Assembly: GCA_023391375.1 (NCBI GenBank) | Contig: JAEWBB010000016.1 | Span: forward strand, 55,463-119,462 | DNA length: 64,000 nucleotides | DNA from: Pseudomonadota bacterium | GTDB taxonomy: Bacteria > Pseudomonadota > Alphaproteobacteria > Sphingomonadales > Sphingomonadaceae | Direction of reading: 5' to 3' | Part shown: piece after piece, positions 8,416 through 17,571 of the stretch | Layout of the letters: each line of letters starts with the position of its first letter | Numbering within the stretch: the stretch's first letter is position 1 | The notes under the pieces: model-generated | Told to the model about the DNA's origin: nothing | The model's database searches: none | What the model saw: only the letters and a program-made list of their open reading frames with translations | Translations under genes and position numbers: made by a program

Positions 8416-9027
8416 TTACGCTGAACGAGCCCTGAGTGCGGAGGCGGCGGCGATGGCCTGCGCATCGGCGGTGCCGTTTTTCACCAACCAGCTGCCGCCG
8501 ACACAATCGACCGCCGGCAACGCCAGCCAGTGTGCAGCGGTCGCGGCGGTGATCCCGCCGGTCGGGCAAAAACGGACCTGACCGAACGGGCCGCACAGCG
8601 CCTTCAGCGCGGGGATTCCGCCATTGGCCTCCGCCGGGAAGAATTTGAACCGGTCGAGCCCGAGGTCGAGGCCGCGCATCAGGTCGGACGGATTGGCGAT
8701 ACCCGGCAGGAAGGCCACGCCGGACGCGATGGCCGCACGGGCCAGCGGCTCGGTAAGCCCGGGCGAGACGATGAATTCGCTGCCCGCATCCAGCGCACGA
8801 TCGAGGTCGGCGGGATTAAGCACGGTGCCGGCGCCGACGATCGCGCCGTCCACTTCGCGCATCGCCCTGATGACGTCCAAGGCGCACGGCGTGCGCAGGG
8901 TCACTTCCAGCACCGGAAGGCCGCCGGCGACCAGCGCTTCGGCCATCGGCCGGGCGTCGGCGACATCGTCGATCACCAGCACCGGGATGACCGGGGCCGC
9001 CGTCATGACTTGGGCCAGCGTCTTCAT
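8416..9027 (-). CDS. eda: 2-dehydro-3-deoxy-6-phosphogluconate (KDPG) aldolase
   Basis: Cleaves KDPG to pyruvate and glyceraldehyde 3-phosphate, the last step of the Entner-Doudoroff pathway. The 203 residues show Glu41 and Arg45 in EVTLRT, the GAGTVL segment, and the Schiff-base Lys128 in RFKFFPAE, followed by FCPTGGI for phosphate binding. It is the distal gene of the zwf-edd-glk-eda run and overlaps glk by 4 bases. Confidence 0.96.
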   Translation of the reverse strand: MKTLAQVMTAAPVIPVLVIDDVADARPMAEALVAGGLPVLEVTLRTPCALDVIRAMREVDGAIVGAGTVLNPADLDRALDAGSEFIVSPGLTEPLARAAIASGVAFLPGIANPSDLMRGLDLGLDRFKFFPAEANGGIPALKALCGPFGQVRFCPTGGITAATAAHWLALPAVDCVGGSWLVKNGTADAQAIAAASALRARSA

Positions 9028-9995
9028 GCGAACTTCTGCGCGAACGCTGCAGCCGCGCCGTACAGACCGGGCTGCGGGTTGGTGATCAACCGGACCGGCA
9101 TCTGTTCCATCATCGTCTCGAACCGGCCCTTCGCCTGGAAACGCTCGGCGAAACCGGATTTGGGCAGCGTGTCCTTGAGCCGCTGGCCCAGTCCGCCGGC
9201 CACCACCAGCGCGCTCGCGCCCTGCGCCAACGCGATGTCGCCGGCAAAACTGCCGAGTGACAGGCAGAAGCGATCGACCGCCGCGGCGGCGAGGCTATCC
9301 GACCCGTCCATTCCCGCCTTCCAGATCTCGATGTCGTCACGCAGGGTGGTCGGCTTACCCTCAAGGCTGGCGAGCGTGTCGTAGATGTCGGAAATGGCCG
9401 GGCCCGACACGACCCGCTCCGCCGACACGCGGCGGTGCCGTTGGCGGAGGCGGGCGAGGATTGCATCCTCGATCACGTCGAGCGGGGCGAAATCGATATG
9501 GCCGCCCTCGGTCGGGATGACGCGATAGCCGTCCTTGCTTCTCACCACGGAGGCGACACCCAGCCCGGTGCCGGGCCCGACGATCGAAATCACGCCGTCA
9601 GCGGGAAGCGGCCCCGACGGTCCTCCAAGCTCGAGGAAATCCTGTTCGCCGGCATGGGCAACCGCATGACCGATCGCTTCGAAGTCGTTGACGAAGACAA
9701 AGCGGTCGACGGCGAGCTTTTCCTTCATCAGGGCCGGACGGATGATCCACGGATTGTTGGTCAGCTTGATGACCGCGCCGTGGACCGGACCGGCCACTGC
9801 AATGGCCGCCGATTGCGGCAGGTCGCGGCCAATCTTTTCGCCGAACGCCTGCCACGCGGTCTGGAAACTGGCATAGTCCGCGGTCTGGAGCGTGACCGGT
9901 TCGCCGACGCTTTGGACTTCGCCGCCATCGACCGTGGCAATGGCAAAGCGTGCGTTGGTGCCGCCCAAATCGACCGCGACGAGTTCCCGGCTCAC
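9024..9995 (-). CDS. glk: glucokinase
   Basis: ATP-dependent phosphorylation of free glucose to glucose 6-phosphate. The 323 residues match the Glk (COG0837) family: VAVDLGGTNARFA phosphate-binding loop at the N-terminus, NNPWIIRP, VNDFEAIGHA with the catalytic Asp, GPGTGLGVA, and EGGHIDFAP. It overlaps edd and eda by 4 bases each. It can feed glucose released by the GH13 and GH97 enzymes encoded nearby into the Entner-Doudoroff pathway. Confidence 0.95.
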   Translation of the reverse strand: MSRELVAVDLGGTNARFAIATVDGGEVQSVGEPVTLQTADYASFQTAWQAFGEKIGRDLPQSAAIAVAGPVHGAVIKLTNNPWIIRPALMKEKLAVDRFVFVNDFEAIGHAVAHAGEQDFLELGGPSGPLPADGVISIVGPGTGLGVASVVRSKDGYRVIPTEGGHIDFAPLDVIEDAILARLRQRHRRVSAERVVSGPAISDIYDTLASLEGKPTTLRDDIEIWKAGMDGSDSLAAAAVDRFCLSLGSFAGDIALAQGASALVVAGGLGQRLKDTLPKSGFAERFQAKGRFETMMEQMPVRLITNPQPGLYGAAAAFAQKFA

Positions 9996-11806
9996 AACCC
10001 TGCTCCTGCCAGCATTGCCGACCCGCCCGCCTCGGCGCCGTCGCTATGTGCGCGCAGGATGCCGAACAATTCGCGCCCGACGCCGAAATGGACGGCGGGA
10101 TGCTCGACCGGGTCGCGCGCGTCGAGGTCGGCCTCGACGGTCAGGCGCCCCTCGCGCGAGCAGAGGGTGATAATGTCGCCGTCCTGCACGCGGGCGAGCG
10201 GACCGTCGGCCAGAGCTTCCGGCGTGACGTGGATCGCGGCCGGCACCTTGCCGCTGGCGCCCGACATCCGCCCGTCCGTCACCAGCGCGACCTTGAACCC
10301 CTTGTCCTGAAGCACGCCGAGCGGCGGGGTCAGCTTGTGCAGTTCCGGCATGCCGTTGGCGCGCGGCCCCTGGAATCGGACCACCACGACGACGTCGCGT
10401 TCCAGCTCCCCGGCCTTGAACGCGGCCAGCACCTCGTCTTGGTCGGCGAAGACGCGGGCCGGTGCGCGAACCGTCCACCGGTCTTCCGACACCGCGCTGG
10501 TCTTGAAGATGGCGCGGCCGAGATTGCCCTCGACCAGCCGCATGCCGCCGTCTTCCAGGAAGGGATCGCTGACCGGGCGGAGCATCGCCGCGTCCCGGCT
10601 TTCCGCGACCGGTTCGCGCCAGGCGAGTGTATCGCCGTCCATGAACGGTTCGTTCGCCTGGTCCGCAAGCGAAGTACCGGCGACGGTCATGATGTCGCCG
10701 TGCAGCATGCCCGCGCCCAGCAGTTCGCGGATCACGAAGCCCATGCCGCCGGCGTGGTGGAAGTCGTTCACGTCGCCCGACCCGTTGGGATAGACGCGCG
10801 CGATCAGCGGCACCGCCGCCGACAGGGCATCAAGGTCTTCCCAGTCGATCAGGATGCCCGCCGCCCGGGCGATGGCGGGAATGTGGATCGCATGGTTGGT
10901 CGATCCCCCGGTGGCCAGCAGGCCGACGCACGCGTTCACGATCGCCTTTTCATCGACGCAGAGACCTAGCGGACGATAATCGTCGCCGGCCCAGCCGATC
11001 GCGGCAAGACGGTGGATCGCGGCCCGCGTCAGTTCCTGCCGCAGCTTGGTGCCCGGATTGACGAACGCCGCGCCCGGAAGGTGAAGGCCCATCACCTCCA
11101 TCAGCATCTGGTTCGAATTGGCGGTGCCGTAGAAGGTGCAAGTGCCGGCGCTATGGTAGCTGGCGGCCTCGGCTTCCAGCAGCTCTTCCTTGGTCGCCAA
11201 TCCTTGGGCAAACAGCTGCCGGACGCGCTGCTTCTCCTTGTTGGCGAGGCCCGACGGCATCGGCCCGGCGGGAATGAAAATGCCTGGAAGATGACCGAAC
11301 CGCAGGGCGCCGATCAGCAGGCCCGGCACGATCTTGTCGCAGATGCCGAGCAGCGCCATGCCCTCGAACATCGCGTGACTGAGGGCGATGGCGGTCGACA
11401 GCGCAATGGTATCGCGGCTCAGCAGCGACAGCTCCATCCCCGCCTGGCCCTGCGTCACGCCGTCGCACATCGCCGGCACGCCGCCAGCGACCTGCGCCGT
11501 CGCGCCGACTTCACGCGCGGCGAGTTTGATCTGTTCGGGATAGCGACCGTACGGCTGGTGGGCCGAAAGCATGTCGTTGAAGGCGGTGACGATGCCGATG
11601 TTCATCGCCCGCCCGCCGCGGATCACCGGCTTGTCCTCCCCGGCCGCCGCGAAGCCATGGGCAAGGTTGCCGCACGACAGGCGCGGACGGCCGATGCCCC
11701 GGTCGCGTTCGGCGGCGATCAGGTCGAGATAGTGCTGGCGCGACGTGCGCGAACGCTCCGTCACCCGCGCGGTCACCCGCGCGACCTCGGGATGGAGCTC
11801 AGTCAT
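9992..11806 (-). CDS. edd: phosphogluconate dehydratase
   Basis: Iron-sulfur dehydratase converting 6-phosphogluconate to KDPG. About 604 residues, standard for Edd. Cluster and active-site segments of the IlvD/Edd family are visible: GGVPAMCDGVTQGQAGME, SAGTCTFYGTANSNQ and a C-terminal GRMSGASGKVPAAIH. The ATG at 11806 (MTELHPEV) was preferred over one 5 codons upstream because family members start there and it overlaps zwf only slightly; neither has a strong ribosome site. Translation is probably coupled to zwf. Confidence 0.95.
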   Translation of the reverse strand: MTELHPEVARVTARVTERSRTSRQHYLDLIAAERDRGIGRPRLSCGNLAHGFAAAGEDKPVIRGGRAMNIGIVTAFNDMLSAHQPYGRYPEQIKLAAREVGATAQVAGGVPAMCDGVTQGQAGMELSLLSRDTIALSTAIALSHAMFEGMALLGICDKIVPGLLIGALRFGHLPGIFIPAGPMPSGLANKEKQRVRQLFAQGLATKEELLEAEAASYHSAGTCTFYGTANSNQMLMEVMGLHLPGAAFVNPGTKLRQELTRAAIHRLAAIGWAGDDYRPLGLCVDEKAIVNACVGLLATGGSTNHAIHIPAIARAAGILIDWEDLDALSAAVPLIARVYPNGSGDVNDFHHAGGMGFVIRELLGAGMLHGDIMTVAGTSLADQANEPFMDGDTLAWREPVAESRDAAMLRPVSDPFLEDGGMRLVEGNLGRAIFKTSAVSEDRWTVRAPARVFADQDEVLAAFKAGELERDVVVVVRFQGPRANGMPELHKLTPPLGVLQDKGFKVALVTDGRMSGASGKVPAAIHVTPEALADGPLARVQDGDIITLCSREGRLTVEADLDARDPVEHPAVHFGVGRELFGILRAHSDGAEAGGSAMLAGAGL

Positions 11807-13214
11807 TCCAGCTGCGGCCATCGCGCTCGATCAGCGCGATCCCGGCGCTCGGCCCCCAGCTGCCCGCGGCATAGGATTTCGGTGCGATCCGCGCCTTGTC
11901 CCACAGCGCGCGGATGGCGTCGATCCACTGCCACTGCGCCTCGACCTCGTCACGGCGGACGAACAAGGTCTGCTCGCCCTCAATCAGGTCGAGCAGCAGC
12001 CGCTCGTACGCGATACGTCGGCGCGTCCCGGCAAAGGCCGTCGAAAGCGACAGGTCGAGCGGCACTTCGCGCAGCTGCACGCCGTCACGGTCGAGGCCCG
12101 GCTCCTTGGCCATCACCTGGAGCCGGACATATTCTTCGGGCTGGAGGCGGATGACCAGGCGGTTGGCATACAGCCTCCCGCCACGGCCGGAGAACATGTT
12201 GTGCGGGACGCACTTGAACTGGACGACGATTTCGCTGCGCCGTTCGGCCATCCGCTTGCCGGTGCGCAGGTAGAAGGGCACGCCCTGCCAGCGCCAATTG
12301 TCGATATGGGCGCGCAAGGCGACGAACGTCTCGGTCTGGCTGTCGCGGCCAAGCTCCTCGTCGTAGCCGGGCTCCTTGTCGCCATCGATCGAGCCGGCGC
12401 CATACTGGCCGCGCACCATCTCGTTTTCGCCGACCGGGCGGAGCGCGCGCAGCACCTTGACCTTCTCGTCGCGGATGCTGGTCGAATCATAGTCGCCCGG
12501 GGGCTCCATCGCGACCAGCGCGACGAGCTGGAGCATGTGGTTCTGCACCATGTCGCGAAGCGCGCCGGCGCCGTCGTAATAGTCGTTGCGCCCTTCCAGC
12601 CCGACCGTCTCGCTGATCGTCACCTGGACATGGTCGATGCCTGCCGCGTTCCACAGCGGTTCGAACATCATGTTGGCGAACCGCAGCGCGAGGATGTTCT
12701 GGACGGTTTCCTTGCCGAGGTAATGGTCGAACCGGAAAATCCGGCTCTCGGGGAAAGCCGCGGCGACCGCGTCGTTGATGTGGCGGCTCGATTCCAGGTC
12801 GCTGCCGAGCGGCTTTTCGAGGCCGATCCGGACGCCGTCATGGGTCAGGCCGACGCCTTCCAGCCCCTTGATCGTCGGCTCGAACAGTTGCGGCGCGGTC
12901 GATAGGAAGATCGACAGGTCGTCGTTCTTGCCGACCAGCTTGCTCAGGAGGTCGAAATGTCCGGCGTCGTTGACGTCGAGCGGCTGGTAGCTCAGCCGGT
13001 CGAGGAATCCGTCGACTTCACCCTCCGCACCATGGTCGGCCAATGCCTTGCGCGCCATGTCCTTGAAGCCGGCGTCGTCGAGGTCGGAACGGGCGGTGCC
13101 GACGATCTTCAGTTCGCCGAGCAGGCCCTCGCTGTCGAGGTTGGCAAGCGAGGGCAGCAGCATGCGCCGCGCAAGGTCGCCCGTCGCGCCGAACAGGAGA
13201 AGCGTCTTGGGCAT
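11799..13214 (-). CDS. zwf: glucose-6-phosphate 1-dehydrogenase
   Basis: Oxidises glucose 6-phosphate to 6-phosphogluconolactone with NAD(P). 471 residues. The nucleotide-binding LFGATGDLARR opens the protein, GLEKPLGSD follows, and RFDHYLGKE carries the substrate-binding and catalytic residues. It shares one base with the end of the upstream transporter and a few with edd. No 6-phosphogluconolactonase gene is present in the operon. Confidence 0.96.
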   Translation of the reverse strand: MPKTLLLFGATGDLARRMLLPSLANLDSEGLLGELKIVGTARSDLDDAGFKDMARKALADHGAEGEVDGFLDRLSYQPLDVNDAGHFDLLSKLVGKNDDLSIFLSTAPQLFEPTIKGLEGVGLTHDGVRIGLEKPLGSDLESSRHINDAVAAAFPESRIFRFDHYLGKETVQNILALRFANMMFEPLWNAAGIDHVQVTISETVGLEGRNDYYDGAGALRDMVQNHMLQLVALVAMEPPGDYDSTSIRDEKVKVLRALRPVGENEMVRGQYGAGSIDGDKEPGYDEELGRDSQTETFVALRAHIDNWRWQGVPFYLRTGKRMAERRSEIVVQFKCVPHNMFSGRGGRLYANRLVIRLQPEEYVRLQVMAKEPGLDRDGVQLREVPLDLSLSTAFAGTRRRIAYERLLLDLIEGEQTLFVRRDEVEAQWQWIDAIRALWDKARIAPKSYAAGSWGPSAGIALIERDGRSWND

Positions 13215-14515
13215 CAGTCTTCCGACACCGCGCGGTGGCCGGCGGCGTAGATACCGAACGCCGCGATGACGGCGTAGCAGGCGGCCGGCAAGCCCAGCGC
13301 GGCGGCCAGCCCGACATGATCGGCCAGCGCGCCGTAGATCGCCGGGATGATCGCGCCGCCAGCGATTGCGACGTTGATGATCCCCGACCCGTCGGCCGCG
13401 CGAGACCCGAGCTTCTCGCAGGCAAGGCTGAAGATGGTCGGGAACATGATCGAGTTCATCAGACCGACCGCGAGCAGCGAATAGGCCGCGACGTTGCCGG
13501 TCGAATTGGCGCTGATGAGAATGAGCGCAATGGCGCCGATCGCGTTGAATGCGAGGACCTTACCCGGGCTGAGGACGCGCAGCACGCCCGAGCCGATGAA
13601 CCGCCCGACCAGTGCACCGCCCCAATAAAGCGGGATCAGCTTACCGGCCGACAGGTCGGTGAGGTTGAGGACGCTCGGCTGCTTCAGGTAATTGACGATG
13701 AAGCTGCCGATCGCGACCTCGGCGCCGACGTAGAGGAAGATGCACGCCGCGCCCCAGCCGAACCGCGTGCGCTTCAGCAGTGCCAGCCCGTCAGCGAGGC
13801 TGCTCGCCTCGTGCCGTTCGCCCTTCAGCCGGTCGCGAAACAGCCACACGACGCCGGCGACGACCGCCAGGGCCGCGGCGAGGCCGAGGTAGCCGTTGAC
13901 GATCGCCTGCGTTTCGCTGGTGCGGTACGCGTCGAGCTCGGCGCCGGAAAGGTCGGATGCCGCGACATGGGCAAGGCTGCCGAGGATCAGGATCGAGCCG
14001 AAGTAGGGGAAGATTGTCGTGCCCAGCGAGTTGAAGGCCTGCGCGAAGGTCAACCGACTGTGCGTCGTCCGGGGCGGGCCGAGCAGGCTGATCAGCGGGT
14101 TGGCGACGATCTGCACCAGCACCACGCCGGTGGCGAGGATGAAGTAGGCCAGCAGGAACACCGGGAACAGTGCCGAGCGGCTGGCGGGGATGAACATCAA
14201 GCAGCCGACCAGCATGGTCAACATGCCCGCCACCGCGCCGCGCATGTAGCCAATCCGCTTGACCAGCCGCGCGCCCGGAATGCCGACGATCGCATAGGCG
14301 ATGAAGAAACAGAACTGGACCAGGCTGGCTTCGAAGAAGCTGAGCGTGAACAGCTCCTTCAGCTTCGGGATGATCACGTCGTTGAGCGAAGTGATGCCGC
14401 CAAAAATGAAGAACAGCGCGAACACCAGGTTGCGAAGGTCGGGCGCATCGATGCTGCCATCGGTTTCCGGGTTGGCCTCGACCCCCGCCTGGGCGTCCTG
14501 CATCACCACCGCCAT
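13214..14515 (-). CDS. FHS-family (FucP/GluP-like) sugar:H+ symporter
   Basis: 433-residue major-facilitator protein with about 12 hydrophobic segments. The N-terminal FALFFIFGGITSLNDVIIPKLK is characteristic of the fucose/glucose/galactose FHS family, and a QIVANPLISLLGPP helix also fits. As first gene of the Entner-Doudoroff operon, it most likely imports glucose or galactose. In Zymomonas the same position before zwf is held by the unrelated facilitator Glf. Its start is divergent from a second sugar transporter across 160 bases that contain a candidate LacI-type operator. Confidence 0.87.
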   Translation of the reverse strand: MAVVMQDAQAGVEANPETDGSIDAPDLRNLVFALFFIFGGITSLNDVIIPKLKELFTLSFFEASLVQFCFFIAYAIVGIPGARLVKRIGYMRGAVAGMLTMLVGCLMFIPASRSALFPVFLLAYFILATGVVLVQIVANPLISLLGPPRTTHSRLTFAQAFNSLGTTIFPYFGSILILGSLAHVAASDLSGAELDAYRTSETQAIVNGYLGLAAALAVVAGVVWLFRDRLKGERHEASSLADGLALLKRTRFGWGAACIFLYVGAEVAIGSFIVNYLKQPSVLNLTDLSAGKLIPLYWGGALVGRFIGSGVLRVLSPGKVLAFNAIGAIALILISANSTGNVAAYSLLAVGLMNSIMFPTIFSLACEKLGSRAADGSGIINVAIAGGAIIPAIYGALADHVGLAAALGLPAACYAVIAAFGIYAAGHRAVSED

Positions 14516-14588
14516 CCCGTTCCTCCTGCCAGTTGGCGGATTTGCTATCGCGCCTGTGCGGGGTCGTCACGCCCTTATTGGGCCATGC

Positions 14589-14596
14589 ATACGAAT
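14589..14596. promoter_or_regulatory. candidate LacI-family operator half of a shared site (ATACGAAT)
   Basis: The 160-base gap between the FHS transporter and the SLC45-like transporter contains TGCATACGAATGCG (14586-14599), a dyad-like element with CG at its centre, as LacI-family operators usually have. It matches 10 of 14 bases of TACATACGTATTCA upstream of the LacI gene near 30061. It lies about 75 bases from either start codon. The role is inferred from similarity and position only. Confidence 0.4.
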
Positions 14597-14675
14597 GCGT
14601 GGATTGTCAGTCCATGCGCGACCTGCCAGCCTTCGCAGCCAGACGGGAAACATCCCGCGCGCCGGTGGAGGGAAT

Positions 14676-16181
14676 ATGAGCGTCATGGAAAAGCCGCGGC
14701 AATCGCTGGCGGGCCTGTGGAACATCTCGTTCGGCTTTTTCGGAATCCAGATCGGCTTCGCGCTGCAGAATTCGAACATGAGCCGCATCTTCCAGACGCT
14801 CGGCTCCTCGCTGGACGACTTACCCGCGCTATGGGTCGCGGCGCCGCTCACCGGCCTGCTGGTCCAGCCGATTATCGGCTACATGAGCGACCGCACCTGG
14901 CTCGGCGCGCTCGGGCGGCGGCGGCCCTATTTCCTCGCCGGCGCGATCCTTGCCGCACTCGCGCTCCTGCTGATGCCGCTGGCGCCGGTGCTGCTGATGG
15001 CCGCGCTGCTGCTGTGGATGCTCGACGCCAGCCTGAACATTTCGATGGAGCCGTTCCGCGCCTTCGTCGGCGACATGCTGCGCAAGGACCAGCACACCGC
15101 CGGCTATGCCGTGCAGACCGCCTTTATCGGCGCAGGCGCAGTGTTCGGGTCGATCTTCCCCTACCTGCTCGATCATCTCGGCGTCGCCAACGAGGCGGCG
15201 CAGGGCGTCATCCCCGACACCGTCAAATACAGCTTCTGGATGGGCGGCGTGGCGCTCTTCGCCGCCGTGATGTGGACCATTCTCACCACCCGCGAATATA
15301 GCCCCGAGGAGATGCGCGGCTTCGGCGAGGAGGCCGCCGAGGCCGACGGATCGCCGACCATCCGCGCGCTCGCCGCCCGCAGCCTCGGCGGAAGCCTGGC
15401 ATGGATCGCCGGCGGTGCGGTGGTCGCCTTCGCCGTCGCCCCGCTCGGCCTTGAGAAGGAAGTCTACCTGCTGGCGGGTCTGTTGATCGCCTATGGCGTC
15501 GCCTCGATGATGGCGATCAACCTGGCGAAGAAGGGCAGCAGCTCGAACATGCTGTCGAGCATCGTCGGAGACTTTTCCGGCATGCCGCCGATCATGAAGA
15601 AGCTGGCGCTGACGCAGTTCTTCAGCTGGTCGGCGCTGTTCATCATGTGGATCAATACGACGCCGGTGGTGGCGCAGAACTTCTTCGGATCGTCGGACGC
15701 CGCGAGCCAGGCCTACCAGGATGCGGGCAACTGGGTCGGCGTACTGTTCGCGGTTTACAACGGCGTCGCAGCCATCGCCGCGCTGACCATCCTGCCCGCG
15801 CTCGCCAGCCGCATCGGCAAGGTGAAGACGCACATGGTCTGCCTGCTCGCCGGTGCGCTGGGTTATGCCAGCTTCTTCCTGTTCAAGGACCCGCAGCATC
15901 TGCTGATCGCCGAGATCGGGGTCGGCATCGCCTGGGCGTCGATCCTCGCCATGCCCTATGCCATCCTGGCGTCGGCCCTGCCGCAGTCGAAGCTCGGCAT
16001 CTACATGGGCCTGTTCAACGTCTTCATCGTCGTTCCGCAGTTGCTGGTCGCGACGGTCATGGGGTCGATCATGAAGGCGTTCTTCCCGAACGACCCCATC
16101 TACACCATGGCCTTCGCCGCAGTGGTGATGGCGATCGCCGCGCTGGCGATGCTGCGGATCGACGAGGCCGCCGACGCCTAG
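14676..16181 (+). CDS. SLC45/GPH-like MFS transporter, probable maltose/maltodextrin importer
   Basis: 501-residue inner-membrane protein with about 12 hydrophobic segments. The loop SDRTWLGALGRRRPYFLAG is the signature of the SLC45/sucrose and MalY-type disaccharide transporters. In Caulobacter a related protein carries maltose across the inner membrane beside the TonB receptor MalA and a LacI regulator. The ATG at 14676 is preceded by GGAGGGA at good spacing; the upstream open frame lacks such a site. It converges on the last GH13 gene of the dextrin operon, overlapping it by 4 bases. Confidence 0.85.
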   Translation: MSVMEKPRQSLAGLWNISFGFFGIQIGFALQNSNMSRIFQTLGSSLDDLPALWVAAPLTGLLVQPIIGYMSDRTWLGALGRRRPYFLAGAILAALALLLMPLAPVLLMAALLLWMLDASLNISMEPFRAFVGDMLRKDQHTAGYAVQTAFIGAGAVFGSIFPYLLDHLGVANEAAQGVIPDTVKYSFWMGGVALFAAVMWTILTTREYSPEEMRGFGEEAAEADGSPTIRALAARSLGGSLAWIAGGAVVAFAVAPLGLEKEVYLLAGLLIAYGVASMMAINLAKKGSSSNMLSSIVGDFSGMPPIMKKLALTQFFSWSALFIMWINTTPVVAQNFFGSSDAASQAYQDAGNWVGVLFAVYNGVAAIAALTILPALASRIGKVKTHMVCLLAGALGYASFFLFKDPQHLLIAEIGVGIAWASILAMPYAILASALPQSKLGIYMGLFNVFIVVPQLLVATVMGSIMKAFFPNDPIYTMAFAAVVMAIAALAMLRIDEAADA

Positions 16182-17548
16182 AAGCGGCGGGTGAACACCC
16201 GCGTCGACCAGGGCGAGAGATCGAGCTTCGTGCCCTTGGCGACGGTCATCGCCTTGCCGCCCTTTTCGGTCCAGGACCCCGGGTGCGGAAGCTCCGCCAG
16301 CGTGACGGATTTCGCCGTGGCGCTGTAGTTCTGCACGACCAGCACCGCGTCGCCCTCCTTGGCGCGGACGAAGCTGAAGACCGCCTTGTCCTCGCTGTTG
16401 TGGACCTGGACCATGCGCGCACCCCATGGCGCATTGTCGAGCGCGGGATGGCTTTTCCGGAACGCGATCCAGTCGCGGATCTGCGCGCCGTTCGGGTGCG
16501 CCTTCCACACAATCGGGTCCTTCTCGAAGAACTGCAGACGCTTGGCGTTGCCGGCTTCCTGGCCGTTGTAGACTAGCGGGATACCTTCGCTGGTGAACAG
16601 CAAGGCGAAGGCATTGTTCAGCGCAGGACCGAAGCGTTCGAATTCGGTGCCTGACCAGGCGTTCTCGTCATGGTTCGACGTGAAAATCATCCGCTGCGCG
16701 CCGCTCGGCCAGGCGCTCTCGTTCTCACTGTAGAAACCGTAAAGCGCGCCGGTATCGGCCTCGCCCTTGGCGATTTTCATCAACCCCTCGGCCCATGACC
16801 AGCCGTAGCTGGAATCGAAGGCGATGGTGTGCAGGTCGCGGTGGTTGAATTCGCCCAGCATCCAGACATGCTTGTGCTTTTCGAGGTCGCGCTTCACCTC
16901 GGCCCAGAAGTCGGGGGGGACATATCCGGCGACGTCGGCGCGAAAGCCGTCGATGCCGTAATCGCGCACCCACATTTCCATCGCCCCGGCCATCTCGCGG
17001 CGCAGCGCCGGCTTGGTGTAATCGAGGTCGATGATGTCCGACCAGTCCCACCACGGGGTCGAGACATGCTTGCCCTGCCAGTCGTAGACGTACCAGTCGG
17101 GGTGCTGCTTGACCCACGGATTGTCCCACGCCGTATGGTTGGCAACCCAGTCGAGGATGACGTGCATGCCCTGCGCATGCGCGGCGTCGACGAAGGCCTT
17201 GAGGTCGGCCTTGGTGCCGAGATCGGGATTGACCGCGCGATAATCCTTGACGCTGTACGGGCTGCCGAGCGTGCCCTTGCGGTTTTCCACGCCGATCGGG
17301 TGGATCGGCATCAGCCACAAGATGTCGACTCCCATCGCCTTCAACCGGGGGATTTCGCGCTGCGCCGCCTCGAGCGTGCCTTCCGTCGTGAATTGGCGCG
17401 TGTTGACCTGGTAGATGACCGCCTTGCGCGACCAGGCCGGGTGCTGGATCCCGACATAGGCCGGCGCGGCGTACGGGTCGGGCGCGGCGAGGGCGGCTGC
17501 CGGGATGGCGGTCGTGGCGAGCGCGGCGGCAAGGGCGAGACGCAACAT
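16178..17548 (-). CDS. exported GH13 alpha-amylase-family glycosidase
   Basis: Hydrolyses alpha-glucans. 456 residues with a signal peptide (MLRLALAAALATTAIPAAALA). The four GH13 regions are present: DWVANHT at about 133-139, GFRADVAG with nucleophile Asp205, WMLGEFN with acid/base Glu233, and SNHDEN with Asp294. A short all-beta C-terminal domain follows. The start at 17548 was chosen for the signal peptide and an AAAGGAG site; an in-frame ATG 27 codons earlier would intrude on the esterase gene. It is the last gene of the dextrin operon. Confidence 0.9.
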   Translation of the reverse strand: MLRLALAAALATTAIPAAALAAPDPYAAPAYVGIQHPAWSRKAVIYQVNTRQFTTEGTLEAAQREIPRLKAMGVDILWLMPIHPIGVENRKGTLGSPYSVKDYRAVNPDLGTKADLKAFVDAAHAQGMHVILDWVANHTAWDNPWVKQHPDWYVYDWQGKHVSTPWWDWSDIIDLDYTKPALRREMAGAMEMWVRDYGIDGFRADVAGYVPPDFWAEVKRDLEKHKHVWMLGEFNHRDLHTIAFDSSYGWSWAEGLMKIAKGEADTGALYGFYSENESAWPSGAQRMIFTSNHDENAWSGTEFERFGPALNNAFALLFTSEGIPLVYNGQEAGNAKRLQFFEKDPIVWKAHPNGAQIRDWIAFRKSHPALDNAPWGARMVQVHNSEDKAVFSFVRAKEGDAVLVVQNYSATAKSVTLAELPHPGSWTEKGGKAMTVAKGTKLDLSPWSTRVFTRRF

Positions 17549-17571
17549 CGGCAGGGCTCCTTTCGGACAGG

